64,000 nt of DNA from Anaerolineae bacterium (GTDB lineage Bacteria; Chloroflexota; Anaerolineae; Aggregatilineales; Phototrophicaceae): positions 307,378 to 371,377 of the forward strand of contig JALHQT010000006.1 in assembly GCA_022841825.1 (NCBI GenBank), in the 5' to 3' direction. Made by a program: the position numbers and the translations under genes. Shown one piece after another: positions 52,538 through 60,639 of this stretch. The first letter of the stretch is position 1; every line of letters begins with the position of its first letter. A model generated the notes under the pieces. It made no database searches and was not told the origin of the DNA. It saw nothing but the letters and a program-made list of their open reading frames with translations.

Positions 52538-52561
52538 CCCACGTACTGTTAACTACGTGGG
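52538..52561. repeat. Hairpin in the leader of a histidine kinase gene
   Basis: CCCACGTA (52538-52545) and TACGTGGG (52554-52561) form a perfect 8-bp stem around CTGTTAAC. It lies 104 bases before the kinase ATG. Without a T-run it is not a terminator; operator or leader structure are possible. Confidence 0.45.
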
Positions 52562-52664
52562 AGTGCTCTGCGGATTGTGCGGCACCATCCTGGGCTAAAT
52601 CTCTCAGGCTTCTGCGAACACCCCACACAATGTGCTGACGAATGGCGAATTGTAGGGATTACGC

Positions 52665-54221
52665 ATGAACAACCTGACTTTGAGAGCAAAGCTGATCGTG
52701 CTCTTCGTGGCGTCCGCGCTTGGAATCTTCGTGGTCGCGTTTGTCGGCGCGCGAACGGTCAATGCGCTCATCCAGTCATATGATGAAGTGACAGACAGCA
52801 ATCTTCCCATTGTCGAGGCCCTCGATCATCTGAAGTTCATCGGTGCCCGACTCATCTCTTCCGCGAACGAGACGATCCTCGATGCACAGCTTGCGCTGGA
52901 AGAGACGGGGGAAGAAGCGGAAGCCACCGAGGTTATTGAGGAATACCGTCAGGATTTCGCCAACTACCGCAGCCTCGTGCTGGAACGCGCGCCTGCTGAC
53001 ATCGAGTTCGTCAACGCCATCGAGTCCGCAGGGAACGCGCTCGTCGCCAGCGCCGAACAAGTCCTCAGCCTGCTCGCGGAAAGCGCCCCCATTGAGGACA
53101 TCGCGGAACTGCGCGAGCAGCTCGAAGCAGACGAAGAGAGCCTTCTCGAAGCGCTGGATAACAACCTTGAGGTGATGCACGCCAGACTCGAACAAAGCGA
53201 GCTAATCGCGCGTGAGACCTCCGCCACGGCACAGCAGGTGCTCCTCATCGTAGGTGCGGCGGCTTTCATCGTCGTCTCTTTTGTGGCTTTTCAGATTGCG
53301 CGAACCGTCCTGCCGGGTCTCGCGGCGCTGACGGAGACCGCGCGCGAGATCGGCAAGGGAAACTGGTCGGTGCGCAGCCAGGTCAATTCCGAAGATGAGT
53401 TAGGTCAGTTCGGCACGGTCTTCAATGAGATGACGACGACGATGGAGCAGCAGATCCGCGAGACGGAGGCAGCGCGCGATAAGGCTGAACAATCCGATCG
53501 TGTGAAATCGGCATTCCTGGCGAGTATGTCGCATGAACTACGCACCCCCCTCAACTCAGTTATCAACCTGACGCGCTTCGTGGTGGATGGTGACACCGGA
53601 GACATCAACGAACAACAGAAAGAGCTTCTGACGGATGTCGTCGGAAGCGGGAAGCACCTGTTGGCATTGATCAATGATGTGCTCGACATGTCCAAGATTG
53701 AAGCGGGTTCACTCAATCTGTTCAGCGAAGACCACGTCCAACTGAAGGCGTTGATCGACAGCGCCGCTGCCACCGCCCGCAGCCTGCTCGTTGGGAAGCC
53801 GGTGCGTCTCCACACGGATATTGCAAACGATTTGCCGGGGGTGCGCGCTGACAAGCAGCGTATCCTGCAAGTCCTCCTGAACGTGCTCTCCAACGCCTGC
53901 AAATTTACCGATGAAGGCGAGATCAGGATTCATGCGCGTCAGGACAACGGAGAAGTCCGGATTTCAGTGACCGATACGGGTGCTGGCATTGCAGCGGAGG
54001 ATCAGGCGCTGGTGTTCCTGCCGTTCCAGCAGACGATCACGGGTTTGCGCCAGGGAGGCGGCACCGGCTTGGGGATGCCTATCGCCAAAAACCTGATTGA
54101 AGCGCATGGCGGGCGCATCTGGCTGGAAAGCACACTGGGACAAGGGACGACATTTCACATCACTATTCCTGTCCAGCAGGCAGATCTGCATGAAGTAGCA
54201 GAAATGAGCGCCGTTCGATGA
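52665..54221 (+). CDS. Sensor histidine kinase with extracellular helical sensor and HAMP
   Basis: A 518-residue membrane kinase. Helix 1 (about 10-28) and helix 2 (about 191-212) enclose a roughly 160-residue, Glu-rich helical sensor resembling four-helix-bundle chemoreceptor sensors. HAMP lies at about 209-262. HisKA has ASMSHELRTPLNSV (His290), and the HATPase domain has NVLSNACKFTDEGE, DTGAGI and GTGLGMPIAK. The last codons overlap the first receiver gene (ATGA). AGGGA precedes the ATG. Confidence 0.93.
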   Translation: MNNLTLRAKLIVLFVASALGIFVVAFVGARTVNALIQSYDEVTDSNLPIVEALDHLKFIGARLISSANETILDAQLALEETGEEAEATEVIEEYRQDFANYRSLVLERAPADIEFVNAIESAGNALVASAEQVLSLLAESAPIEDIAELREQLEADEESLLEALDNNLEVMHARLEQSELIARETSATAQQVLLIVGAAAFIVVSFVAFQIARTVLPGLAALTETAREIGKGNWSVRSQVNSEDELGQFGTVFNEMTTTMEQQIRETEAARDKAEQSDRVKSAFLASMSHELRTPLNSVINLTRFVVDGDTGDINEQQKELLTDVVGSGKHLLALINDVLDMSKIEAGSLNLFSEDHVQLKALIDSAAATARSLLVGKPVRLHTDIANDLPGVRADKQRILQVLLNVLSNACKFTDEGEIRIHARQDNGEVRISVTDTGAGIAAEDQALVFLPFQQTITGLRQGGGTGLGMPIAKNLIEAHGGRIWLESTLGQGTTFHITIPVQQADLHEVAEMSAVR

Positions 54222-54631
54222 CCGACACACTCCCCACTGTACTCTATGTCGAAGATGATGCCCAAAGCCGAAAGCTGATGTCGCTCCTGCTGAAGGTGCG
54301 CATGAGACTGCCCGACGTGACGATCTTTGAGGACAGTACCGATTTCCTGGCGCGGGTCGAGTCTCTTGCCCCAAAACCCGACCTGATTCTGCTGGACATC
54401 CACATGAAACCGCATGATGGGTTTGAGATGCTGCACATGCTTCGCAGTCTCTCCTGGGCGAAAGACCTGCCGATCATCGCGCTGACTGCCAGCGTGATGA
54501 GTGAAGAAATCGACCAGCTTCAGGAGGCGGGGTTTGACGGCTGTCTGGGAAAGCCCATCGACATGGATGTCTTTCCCGAATTGTTTGACCGTATCCATGC
54601 CGGGGAAAACATCTGGCGGGTTCTCAGTTAA
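54218..54631 (+). CDS. Receiver-only response regulator (1 of 3 tandem)
   Basis: A 137-residue CheY-like domain with nothing attached. Acidic pair EDD, phosphoacceptor Asp in LLDIHMKP, Thr in ALTAS and Lys in GKP are all present, so it should be phosphorylatable. Translationally coupled to the upstream kinase, its likely phosphodonor. The C-terminus ends AGENIWRVLS, a tail shared with the next two receivers. Confidence 0.92.
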   Translation: MTDTLPTVLYVEDDAQSRKLMSLLLKVRMRLPDVTIFEDSTDFLARVESLAPKPDLILLDIHMKPHDGFEMLHMLRSLSWAKDLPIIALTASVMSEEIDQLQEAGFDGCLGKPIDMDVFPELFDRIHAGENIWRVLS

Positions 54632-54642
54632 GGGATAGCAGC

Positions 54643-55068
54643 ATGCCGCAGAAACTCCTTCAGGAAAAGACGATCTTTTGCGTTGAAGACAATGTCTCCA
54701 ACCGCGTGGTTTTCCAGCTCTCTTTTGCCATCCAGGGTGCCGTGGTCTACTTTGAGCGCTGGGGGCGCGACGCGATCGACCGCCTCAACGAGATGCGGCA
54801 GGTGGATCTGATCGTCCTTGACCTGATGCTAGCGTCCAACGTCTCCGGTTTTGACATCTTCGATCAGATCCGCGCGCTACCCCAATACGGTCACATCCCG
54901 ATTGTCGCGGTATCTGCGATGGATCCTTCTGTCGCTATTCCGAAGGCACAGGAGAAGGGCTTTTCCGGGTTTATCGCCAAACCTGTCAGCAAGGATCTGT
55001 TCCCGCAGCAGATCGCCGCAATCCTCAATGGGGAGACGGTCTGGCACGCGGGCGTACGGCAAGACTGA
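54643..55068 (+). CDS. Receiver-only response regulator (2 of 3 tandem)
   Basis: A 141-residue receiver. ED in FCVEDN, phosphoacceptor Asp in VLDLMLAS, Ser in AVSAMD and Lys in IAKPVS are present. Usual MP/G after the Asp is replaced by LASNVSG, so the loop is one to two residues longer. The C-terminal LNGETVWHAG resembles its neighbours. It starts 11 bases after the first receiver and is probably co-transcribed. Confidence 0.9.
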   Translation: MPQKLLQEKTIFCVEDNVSNRVVFQLSFAIQGAVVYFERWGRDAIDRLNEMRQVDLIVLDLMLASNVSGFDIFDQIRALPQYGHIPIVAVSAMDPSVAIPKAQEKGFSGFIAKPVSKDLFPQQIAAILNGETVWHAGVRQD

Positions 55069-55103
55069 AATTCGACTCAACAGGTGTCCGAAAAGGGGTT
55101 TCT

Positions 55104-55481
55104 ATGAAACATGCGCTCGTCATTGACGATAACGCTCCGAATCTGAAGGTGCTCGCACAGCTTCTCGCCAGGCAAGGTCTAAAGGTGACGACCATCGCGG
55201 ACTCCAGAACCGTGGCGACACAACTGGACTCCCTGGAACCCTTCGACGTTGTGTTTCTCGATCTCGAAATGCCGGGGGTGGATGGCTATGCTGTCAAAGA
55301 TCTGATCCGCGCGCACAGCAGCGCCCCGCGCATCATCGCCTGCACGGTTCATGTCAGCGAGATCAGCGCGGTCAAGCAGCTTGGTTTCGACGGCTTTATC
55401 GGCAAGCCCCTGGATCTTGAAAGATTCCCGGATCAACTGGCGCGCATCCTGAATGGTGAGGCAGTCTGGGAGCGGGTGTGA
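55104..55481 (+). CDS. Receiver-only response regulator (3 of 3 tandem)
   Basis: A 125-residue receiver. DD in VIDDN, phosphoacceptor Asp in FLDLEMPG, Thr in ACTVH and Lys in IGKPLD are present. It ends LNGEAVWERV, close to receiver 2. It lies 35 bases after receiver 2 and converges on the next kinase gene, with a five-base gap. AAGGGG precedes the ATG. Confidence 0.92.
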   Translation: MKHALVIDDNAPNLKVLAQLLARQGLKVTTIADSRTVATQLDSLEPFDVVFLDLEMPGVDGYAVKDLIRAHSSAPRIIACTVHVSEISAVKQLGFDGFIGKPLDLERFPDQLARILNGEAVWERV

Positions 55482-55486
55482 TTTCG

Positions 55487-57172
55487 TCACGTGACCGGGG
55501 TGATCGGCAGGGTGATGGTGAAGGTCGTGCCGCGTCCCAAGTGGCTCATGACCGAAATCATCCCCTCATGCTTTTCGACGACTTTCTTTGCAATGGCAAG
55601 CCCCATACCATTCCGCCCCCCAGTCAATGTTCGCGCTTTATCGCCGCGATAAAAGCGCTCATAAATGTGGGGGAGTGCCTCGTCGGAAATCCCCTCACCG
55701 GTATCAGCGATTTCCACCACGACATTGTTGGCATCGAGACGTGTTGTAAGACGGACGACCCCATCCTGCGGGGTATGTTGCACTGCGTTGCGCAGAACAT
55801 GATAAAACGCCATCTGGAGTTCGCTGCTGTGCCCGCTGATCGACGGTAGATTGACTCCTAATTCTGACTCCAGGCGAAGTTGCTTTTCATAAGCATCTCG
55901 ACTGATCTGCCCCACCGACTCCATGACGACCGCGTTGACATCAATCTCGTTCTCGATGAAGCGCGGCAGCAAATCGAGTCGAGTCATGACAAACATGCTT
56001 TGCAGCATTTCTTCAAGCTGCGAAATCGAGCCTTTGAGCATCTCACGACGTACCCTGATCTTCTCAGGATCGGTCGCCTTTTCCATGAGGTACATGTTGG
56101 TATGAATTACGGAGAGCGGTGTTCGTAGGTCATGCGTAGCATCGTTCATGAAGTCGGTCAGTACACGCTTGCGTTCGGCTTCGATTCCCTGTTGGAAATG
56201 CTGTTCCAATTCCTGCATTAGATCGCTGATGTCGATGGTCAAGCCGATTGCACCCGTGACCACATGATCCTGCCAGATCGGTCGCAGATAGGTGCGATAT
56301 TGCGTATCGCCCCAACGATGTTCAAAGGAGGTTCTGTCGCCCGTGCGCAGCAGCGTTTCAATCGCCTCCCGATGCTGTTTATCCTCGATGAGCGCCTGGA
56401 TGATACGCAGCGCCTCGACCGCGGAACTGCTGGCAAGTGCCTGCTGGTTGCGCAGTGTCACCTGCCTACGAGTATCGAGTTTCCACGCCAGTGCCGGCAG
56501 ATACTGAACAAACAATGCGCTGTCGTCGGCTTCCTGCGCCGCTGCCAGTGCGCGGTTTCTGTCCAGCCATGCGCGTTCGTTCATCAAATAGAGTTGGAGG
56601 ATGGTAAGGGAGGCGTAAAACCAAACGTAGTTCAGGGACAATCGTGAGTTTTCGAGATAAGGATTCATGTGAACGAACGCAATGAGAACACCCCCAACCG
56701 CCAGTGAAATCAGCAGTGCGCTTTGACGCGAAAGGAGATGGCTGCCGACCATGGGAACGACGATGAAAGCCAGGATCTCAAAGTGAGGCGGCGGCGAGAT
56801 GTAGGCGTAGGCGAGAATCAGCACCGTTGCGACGATCAGCGACGCCCGACCCATCAGCTTGTGAACACCACCTCGCAGCAGAAGATAGAGCAGCATCAAT
56901 GTCAGGACGACAAACCCAGACATCAGGACAAAACGTAATCCGCTCTGGTTGAGGAGCAGAACATAATCTCGGATCACAGAAACCAATGTGTAAATGATCG
57001 CAAGTGGAATGAAGATCACCAGCAACCCAGAATTAATGCGCAGGTGATAACATTCGAGCAGGGTCATCGATGGTGTCTGAGGGTCTCGCATGGTTGTCCA
57101 AAGGCGCGCAGCCCACCCTGAATAACGAGACCAGCCAGGCATGGTTTTGGGAATTCGCTTTGGAGTCGTCAT
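55487..57172 (-). CDS. Multi-pass sensor histidine kinase with PAS-like domain
   Basis: A 561-residue kinase. Six membrane helices fill about 48-200 (for example GLLVIFIPLAIIYTLVSVI and FVLMSGFVVLTLMLLYLLL). A PAS-like segment (about 215-318) follows. HisKA has NDATHDLRTPLSV (His347). The HATPase domain has HVLRNAVQHTPQDG, DTGEGI and GMGLAIAKKVVEKH. Transmembrane sensing is likely because no extracellular domain is evident. Convergent with the three receivers and divergent from the CHASE4 kinase across 148 bases. Confidence 0.92.
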   Translation of the reverse strand: MTTPKRIPKTMPGWSRYSGWAARLWTTMRDPQTPSMTLLECYHLRINSGLLVIFIPLAIIYTLVSVIRDYVLLLNQSGLRFVLMSGFVVLTLMLLYLLLRGGVHKLMGRASLIVATVLILAYAYISPPPHFEILAFIVVPMVGSHLLSRQSALLISLAVGGVLIAFVHMNPYLENSRLSLNYVWFYASLTILQLYLMNERAWLDRNRALAAAQEADDSALFVQYLPALAWKLDTRRQVTLRNQQALASSSAVEALRIIQALIEDKQHREAIETLLRTGDRTSFEHRWGDTQYRTYLRPIWQDHVVTGAIGLTIDISDLMQELEQHFQQGIEAERKRVLTDFMNDATHDLRTPLSVIHTNMYLMEKATDPEKIRVRREMLKGSISQLEEMLQSMFVMTRLDLLPRFIENEIDVNAVVMESVGQISRDAYEKQLRLESELGVNLPSISGHSSELQMAFYHVLRNAVQHTPQDGVVRLTTRLDANNVVVEIADTGEGISDEALPHIYERFYRGDKARTLTGGRNGMGLAIAKKVVEKHEGMISVMSHLGRGTTFTITLPITPVT

Positions 57173-57320
57173 GAGTTATGTCGAGGAAATCCTCTTTTGA
57201 TCACGAGCACATTCAACGTCTTAACCCTCGTCTCTAACATACCCCATGTATAGTGAATGAAGAGTTAAGCGATAGCTGATCGCTCAATTCATCACAGGTA
57301 TAAATACGCGAGTAATAGCG

Positions 57321-59180
57321 ATGTCAATACGGCTAAAAGTTCTTGGCGCAGTCATGCTGATATTTGCGATACTGCTGCTGGCAATTTATGCCTTGTCGCG
57401 CCAAGTACTTGAACAGCGATTTGCTGCACTTGAGGTTCCAGCAGTCGAGGACAGCGTGCAGCGATCCTTGAATGCGCTCGACCTGGAGGCAAAAGCTTTA
57501 GCATCCACAGTCATCGACTGGGCGTACTGGGACGTAACCTATGACTTCGCCAGGGGCGAATACCCTGCCTACGTTGACGACAACTTTGGCGACCCTCAGC
57601 AAGTCCTGGGTAATCTCAATGCCAGCTTCGTCGTCATCACGGACGAAGCGGGTGATTTGATCTTTTCCGACAACTACAACGTCGAACGTCAGCGCTTCGC
57701 CGATCTTCCTCAGGAAATTCTGAGCAACATTCAGCGAATCGCAGTTTCACCAGAGTTTCAGGAGACACTTGCCACAGAGGCAGTTGCCGGCTACATGGTG
57801 ACTTCGCGGCGCATCGTCGTATTTGCGACTGCGGCGATACTCCCGACCGACCGCCAGGGAGAGAGCGCCGGTACATTCACATTTGGGCGTCTGATTGGTG
57901 ATGCGGAAATCTCGCAGCTTTCGGACACGCTGCGCACTCAGATCAGCCTCGTGCGCACCGATCGTGAGGGTATGCTGGAAGACACAGCGGCGGCAATGTC
58001 AGAACTCACTGCGGGCGCGGATGTGGTCATCCGTCCTCTGGACGACGCCAGCATCGCGGGCTTCGGGCTGCTTCGTGACTATCAAGGTCAACCCATCGCA
58101 ATTCTGAAAACCTGGCTTTCGCGAGATGTCTGGCAGCAGGGACAAGCCACCATTCAGATGCTCGCTATCGTCCTTTTAGGGCTTGGAATCTTCATCAGTG
58201 TCATCACGTATCTTGCACTCGACCGACTCGTCGTAAACAGAATTGCTGGTTTGAGCGCCAGGGTGGATGAGATTCAATCTACTGGCAATCTCAATCAGGT
58301 GCTGAATGTTGACTCAAACGACGAAATTGCGCGGCTTTCGACCAATATCAATCAGATGCTCGCAAAGCTGAACCTTTCGCAGCAGGAACTTCATGATAAA
58401 AATGTCGCGCTGCAAAAAGCGATGCATGAGGTCGTCGAGTCCGCTCGCCTCAAGACGGAATTCTTGTCCGTCATGTCCCATGAACTCCGTACCCCTCTCA
58501 ATGCGATCATCGGTTATTCCGGAATCATGCTCAATGGCATTAATGGCGAATTGGACGACGAAGCAACACGCATGGTGGGCAGCATCTATGACAGCAGCAA
58601 GCATCTGCTCAACCTCGTCAATGACATCCTCGATCTCTCGAAGATCGACGCGGGGCGCTTGGAACTGGTCAACGAACCCTATGACATACGAGCGTTGGTC
58701 AATCAACTGAACACGGAAATGCGTGTACTGGCAGATCAAAAGGGACTGCGCTTCACAACCACGATCTCGCCTGACGTACCCGACCTCATCTCCGGGGACA
58801 AAGAGCGCGTCAAGCAAATCGTGATAAACCTCTTGTCGAATGCCTTCAAGTTTACGGAAAGAGGAGCGGTCACCCTCGCCCTCTGTACAGAAGGAGGCAA
58901 CCTGAGGATTGAAACAATCGATACAGGCATGGGTATACCAGCCCATGCACTCAGCTACATTTTTGAGGATTTTCGTCAGGTAGATGGTTCAACGCGCCGA
59001 AGCCAGCGGGGAACTGGGCTGGGTCTGAGCATCGTCCGCAAGCTTGCGACGGCAATGAAAGGCACAGTCACAGTAAAGAGCGAGGTCGGGTTTGGCAGTA
59101 CTTTTACGGTGGTCTTGCCGATCAAGATGAATGCGCCAGAGAACGTTTCAAGCCCCTTTGTCCAGGGAATGCTGACCTAA
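57321..59180 (+). CDS. CHASE4-domain sensor histidine kinase
   Basis: A 619-residue membrane kinase. Helix 1 is about 8-26. A CHASE4-type extracellular sensor (about 35-270) carries the family hallmark DWAYWDVTYDF (67-77). Helix 2 is about 278-300 and HAMP follows. A short coiled coil leads to HisKA (SVMSHELRTPLNAI, His387). The HATPase has NLLSNAFKFTERGA, DTGMGI and GTGLGLSIVRK. It is four bases upstream of a receiver-only regulator. The signal is unknown. Confidence 0.93.
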   Translation: MSIRLKVLGAVMLIFAILLLAIYALSRQVLEQRFAALEVPAVEDSVQRSLNALDLEAKALASTVIDWAYWDVTYDFARGEYPAYVDDNFGDPQQVLGNLNASFVVITDEAGDLIFSDNYNVERQRFADLPQEILSNIQRIAVSPEFQETLATEAVAGYMVTSRRIVVFATAAILPTDRQGESAGTFTFGRLIGDAEISQLSDTLRTQISLVRTDREGMLEDTAAAMSELTAGADVVIRPLDDASIAGFGLLRDYQGQPIAILKTWLSRDVWQQGQATIQMLAIVLLGLGIFISVITYLALDRLVVNRIAGLSARVDEIQSTGNLNQVLNVDSNDEIARLSTNINQMLAKLNLSQQELHDKNVALQKAMHEVVESARLKTEFLSVMSHELRTPLNAIIGYSGIMLNGINGELDDEATRMVGSIYDSSKHLLNLVNDILDLSKIDAGRLELVNEPYDIRALVNQLNTEMRVLADQKGLRFTTTISPDVPDLISGDKERVKQIVINLLSNAFKFTERGAVTLALCTEGGNLRIETIDTGMGIPAHALSYIFEDFRQVDGSTRRSQRGTGLGLSIVRKLATAMKGTVTVKSEVGFGSTFTVVLPIKMNAPENVSSPFVQGMLT

Positions 59181-59184
59181 CTGA

Positions 59185-59616
59185 ATGAAAGCGATGTACC
59201 CCATGATGCAGCAAATTCAACGCGATCTGCTGAAGGGCTGGGATGTCCTGTTGGTGGATGATGATCCAGCAAGCCTGGATATCGCGCGGATGCTCCTCAA
59301 GCATTACGGTGCGACCGTCCATACCGCAGTGAACGGGGAACAAGGGCTTGAGACCCTCACCACCATTGAAGCACGGCTGATTCTGAGCGACCTGTCGATG
59401 CCTGTGATGGATGGATGGGACATGATCACACACATCCGCGCGAATCCGCGAACCGCACAAATCCCGATCGTCGCGCTTACTGCACATGCGATGATTGGCG
59501 ACCAACAGCGCGCCCTCGAGGTGGGCAGCAGCGCTTATATGTCCAAGCCTATCAATCCGAGTACCTTCATGCTTGACCTCGTCAATAGCCTGGAAGGAGT
59601 AGTAGACTTCTCATGA
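59185..59616 (+). CDS. Receiver-only response regulator
   Basis: A 143-residue receiver with DDD acidic cluster (LLVDDDPAS), phosphoacceptor Asp in LSDLSMPVMDG, Thr in ALTAH and Lys in MSKPIN. An ATG at 59185 or either of two just downstream may be used. Coupled to the CHASE4 kinase and overlapping the next receiver by four bases. It lacks the GExxW tail of the other three. Confidence 0.92.
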   Translation: MKAMYPMMQQIQRDLLKGWDVLLVDDDPASLDIARMLLKHYGATVHTAVNGEQGLETLTTIEARLILSDLSMPVMDGWDMITHIRANPRTAQIPIVALTAHAMIGDQQRALEVGSSAYMSKPINPSTFMLDLVNSLEGVVDFS

Positions 59617-60065
59617 CCATCAGACAGAAAATGATGCTGGTGACGACGGTGTTTTCGCGCGCCTTGATCGTCGATGACGATCCTGTTTGCGCTGATATTC
59701 TCGCCCAACTCCTGCGCTATATGGGCATCCAGTCAGACATCGCATCGGATGGCGAAACCGCCATTCGCATGACAGAGCAGACACTCTATCAGTTCGCCGT
59801 GGTCGATTTACTCCTGCCGAAAATGGATGGGTGGGAACTGCTAAAACACCTGCGGGCGAATACGATCAATGAGTCGATGTTGGTTTTCTCGTTGACCGCC
59901 TACTACGATCCTGTGCTGGCGGCAAAGGCGCATCACGCAGGTTTTGACGCCTGCTATCCCAAACCCGCCACCCCCGGCATCATCCACGATATGCAGGCGA
60001 TCCTGAACGAGACGAATCGTCCACCGGGATCGCGGTGGGGATGGGAAATATACAGCGAGTACTGA
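59613..60065 (+). CDS. Receiver-only response regulator
   Basis: A 150-residue receiver with DDD (LIVDDDPVC), phosphoacceptor Asp in VVDLLLPKMDG, Thr in SLTAY and Lys in YPKPA. The C-terminus ends in a short unusual aromatic/Gly stretch (GSRWGWEIYSEY). Overlaps the previous receiver by four bases. Last gene of the two-component cluster, followed by a weak hairpin and tRNA-Ser on the other strand. Confidence 0.92.
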   Translation: MTIRQKMMLVTTVFSRALIVDDDPVCADILAQLLRYMGIQSDIASDGETAIRMTEQTLYQFAVVDLLLPKMDGWELLKHLRANTINESMLVFSLTAYYDPVLAAKAHHAGFDACYPKPATPGIIHDMQAILNETNRPPGSRWGWEIYSEY

Positions 60066-60101
60066 GGGTGACGACGGAAGCGATAACGGGGAGCAAGTGA
60101 C

Positions 60102-60127
60102 CCGGAGGATTTGCATCCGGACTTTTT
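60102..60127 (+). terminator. Weak terminator after the receiver cluster
   Basis: CCGGA (60102-60106) pairs with TCCGG (60116-60120), followed by ACTTTTT. The stem is short, but the T-run is in the right place for the receiver transcript. Confidence 0.4.
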
Positions 60128-60133
60128 CCTGTG

Positions 60134-60220
60134 CGGAGAGGGCGGGATTCGAACCCGCGAAGGCTGTAACACCTTACTCGCTTTCCAAGCGAGCGCACTC
60201 GGCCACTATGCGACCTCTCC
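60134..60220 (-). tRNA. tRNA-Ser (anticodon GGA)
   Basis: An 87-nt class II tRNA with long variable arm. The acceptor is GGAGAGG/CCTCTCC and the anticodon stem CTCGC/GCGAG with loop TTGGAAA, giving anticodon GGA (reads UCC and UCU). The T stem is GCGGG/CCCGC with TTCGAAT, and the discriminator is G, as normal for serine. CCA is not encoded. Confidence 0.95.
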
Positions 60221-60230
60221 AGTGCCGCGC

Positions 60231-60260
60231 ATTATAGGATGCGAGGGCTTGCTGCATCAA
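60231..60260 (-). promoter_or_regulatory. Promoter of tRNA-Ser
   Basis: On the minus strand TTGATG (60260-60255) and a perfect TATAAT (60236-60231) are 18 bases apart, with the -10 eleven bases before the mature tRNA. A 7-bp hairpin GGGCTTG/CAAGCCC (60245-60264) overlaps the -35. Confidence 0.7.
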
Positions 60261-60286
60261 GCCCCTAGATGCGAAGGCGCGAACGC

Positions 60287-60622
60287 TTACGACGGATCGG
60301 CGATAAATCCGTGCTTCGCCAACCACGCCGTCAGTTCTTCGATATTCGGCTCGGTGATCATATGCCCTCGGTCGATCCCACGCGGACTGCGCTTGGGTTC
60401 CAGGTAGCTCGGCTCGCTGATCGGCAGCCGCTCACCCGTCCAGGCGAGAATGATCGTCGGCACCGCCTGGAAGCCCGTCCACTGTATGACCTGCTGCCGC
60501 GCGCGCTCATCCTTATCGATATAGATCTCGCGATAGGGCAGCGAATAGTCGTCCAGTACGCGCTTCGCCAGCGTCACGAATGGGCATGACGTGGTGCGCG
60601 AATACATCACAATCTCGAACAC
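60287..60622 (-). CDS. Glutaredoxin-family thioredoxin-fold protein, monothiol-type site
   Basis: A 111-residue protein. VMYSRTTSCPFV carries a single active-site Cys (C-P-F rather than C-P-x-C), and TGFQAVPTIILAW holds the cis-Pro. Glutaredoxins reduce disulfides or carry Fe-S clusters. The most likely start is GTG at 60622 with AAGGA nine bases upstream; an ATG five codons later would cut the first strand. It starts 18 bases after the amidase stop and is probably co-transcribed. Confidence 0.82.
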   Translation of the reverse strand: MFEIVMYSRTTSCPFVTLAKRVLDDYSLPYREIYIDKDERARQQVIQWTGFQAVPTIILAWTGERLPISEPSYLEPKRSPRGIDRGHMITEPNIEELTAWLAKHGFIADPS

Positions 60623-60639
60623 AATCCCATATCCTTCAT

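Noticed and set aside
52500..52640. Possible glycine riboswitch upstream of a histidine kinase (CTCTCAGGC near 52600)
   Set aside because: Only the short CTCTCAGGC word fits. The partner GGAGAG and the CACCGAAGG core are missing, and the downstream gene is not a glycine gene.
60111..60407. Plus-strand open frame containing GEGGIRTREGCNTLLAFQ
   Set aside because: This is the well-known artefact of translating the antisense strand of a tRNA-Ser gene.
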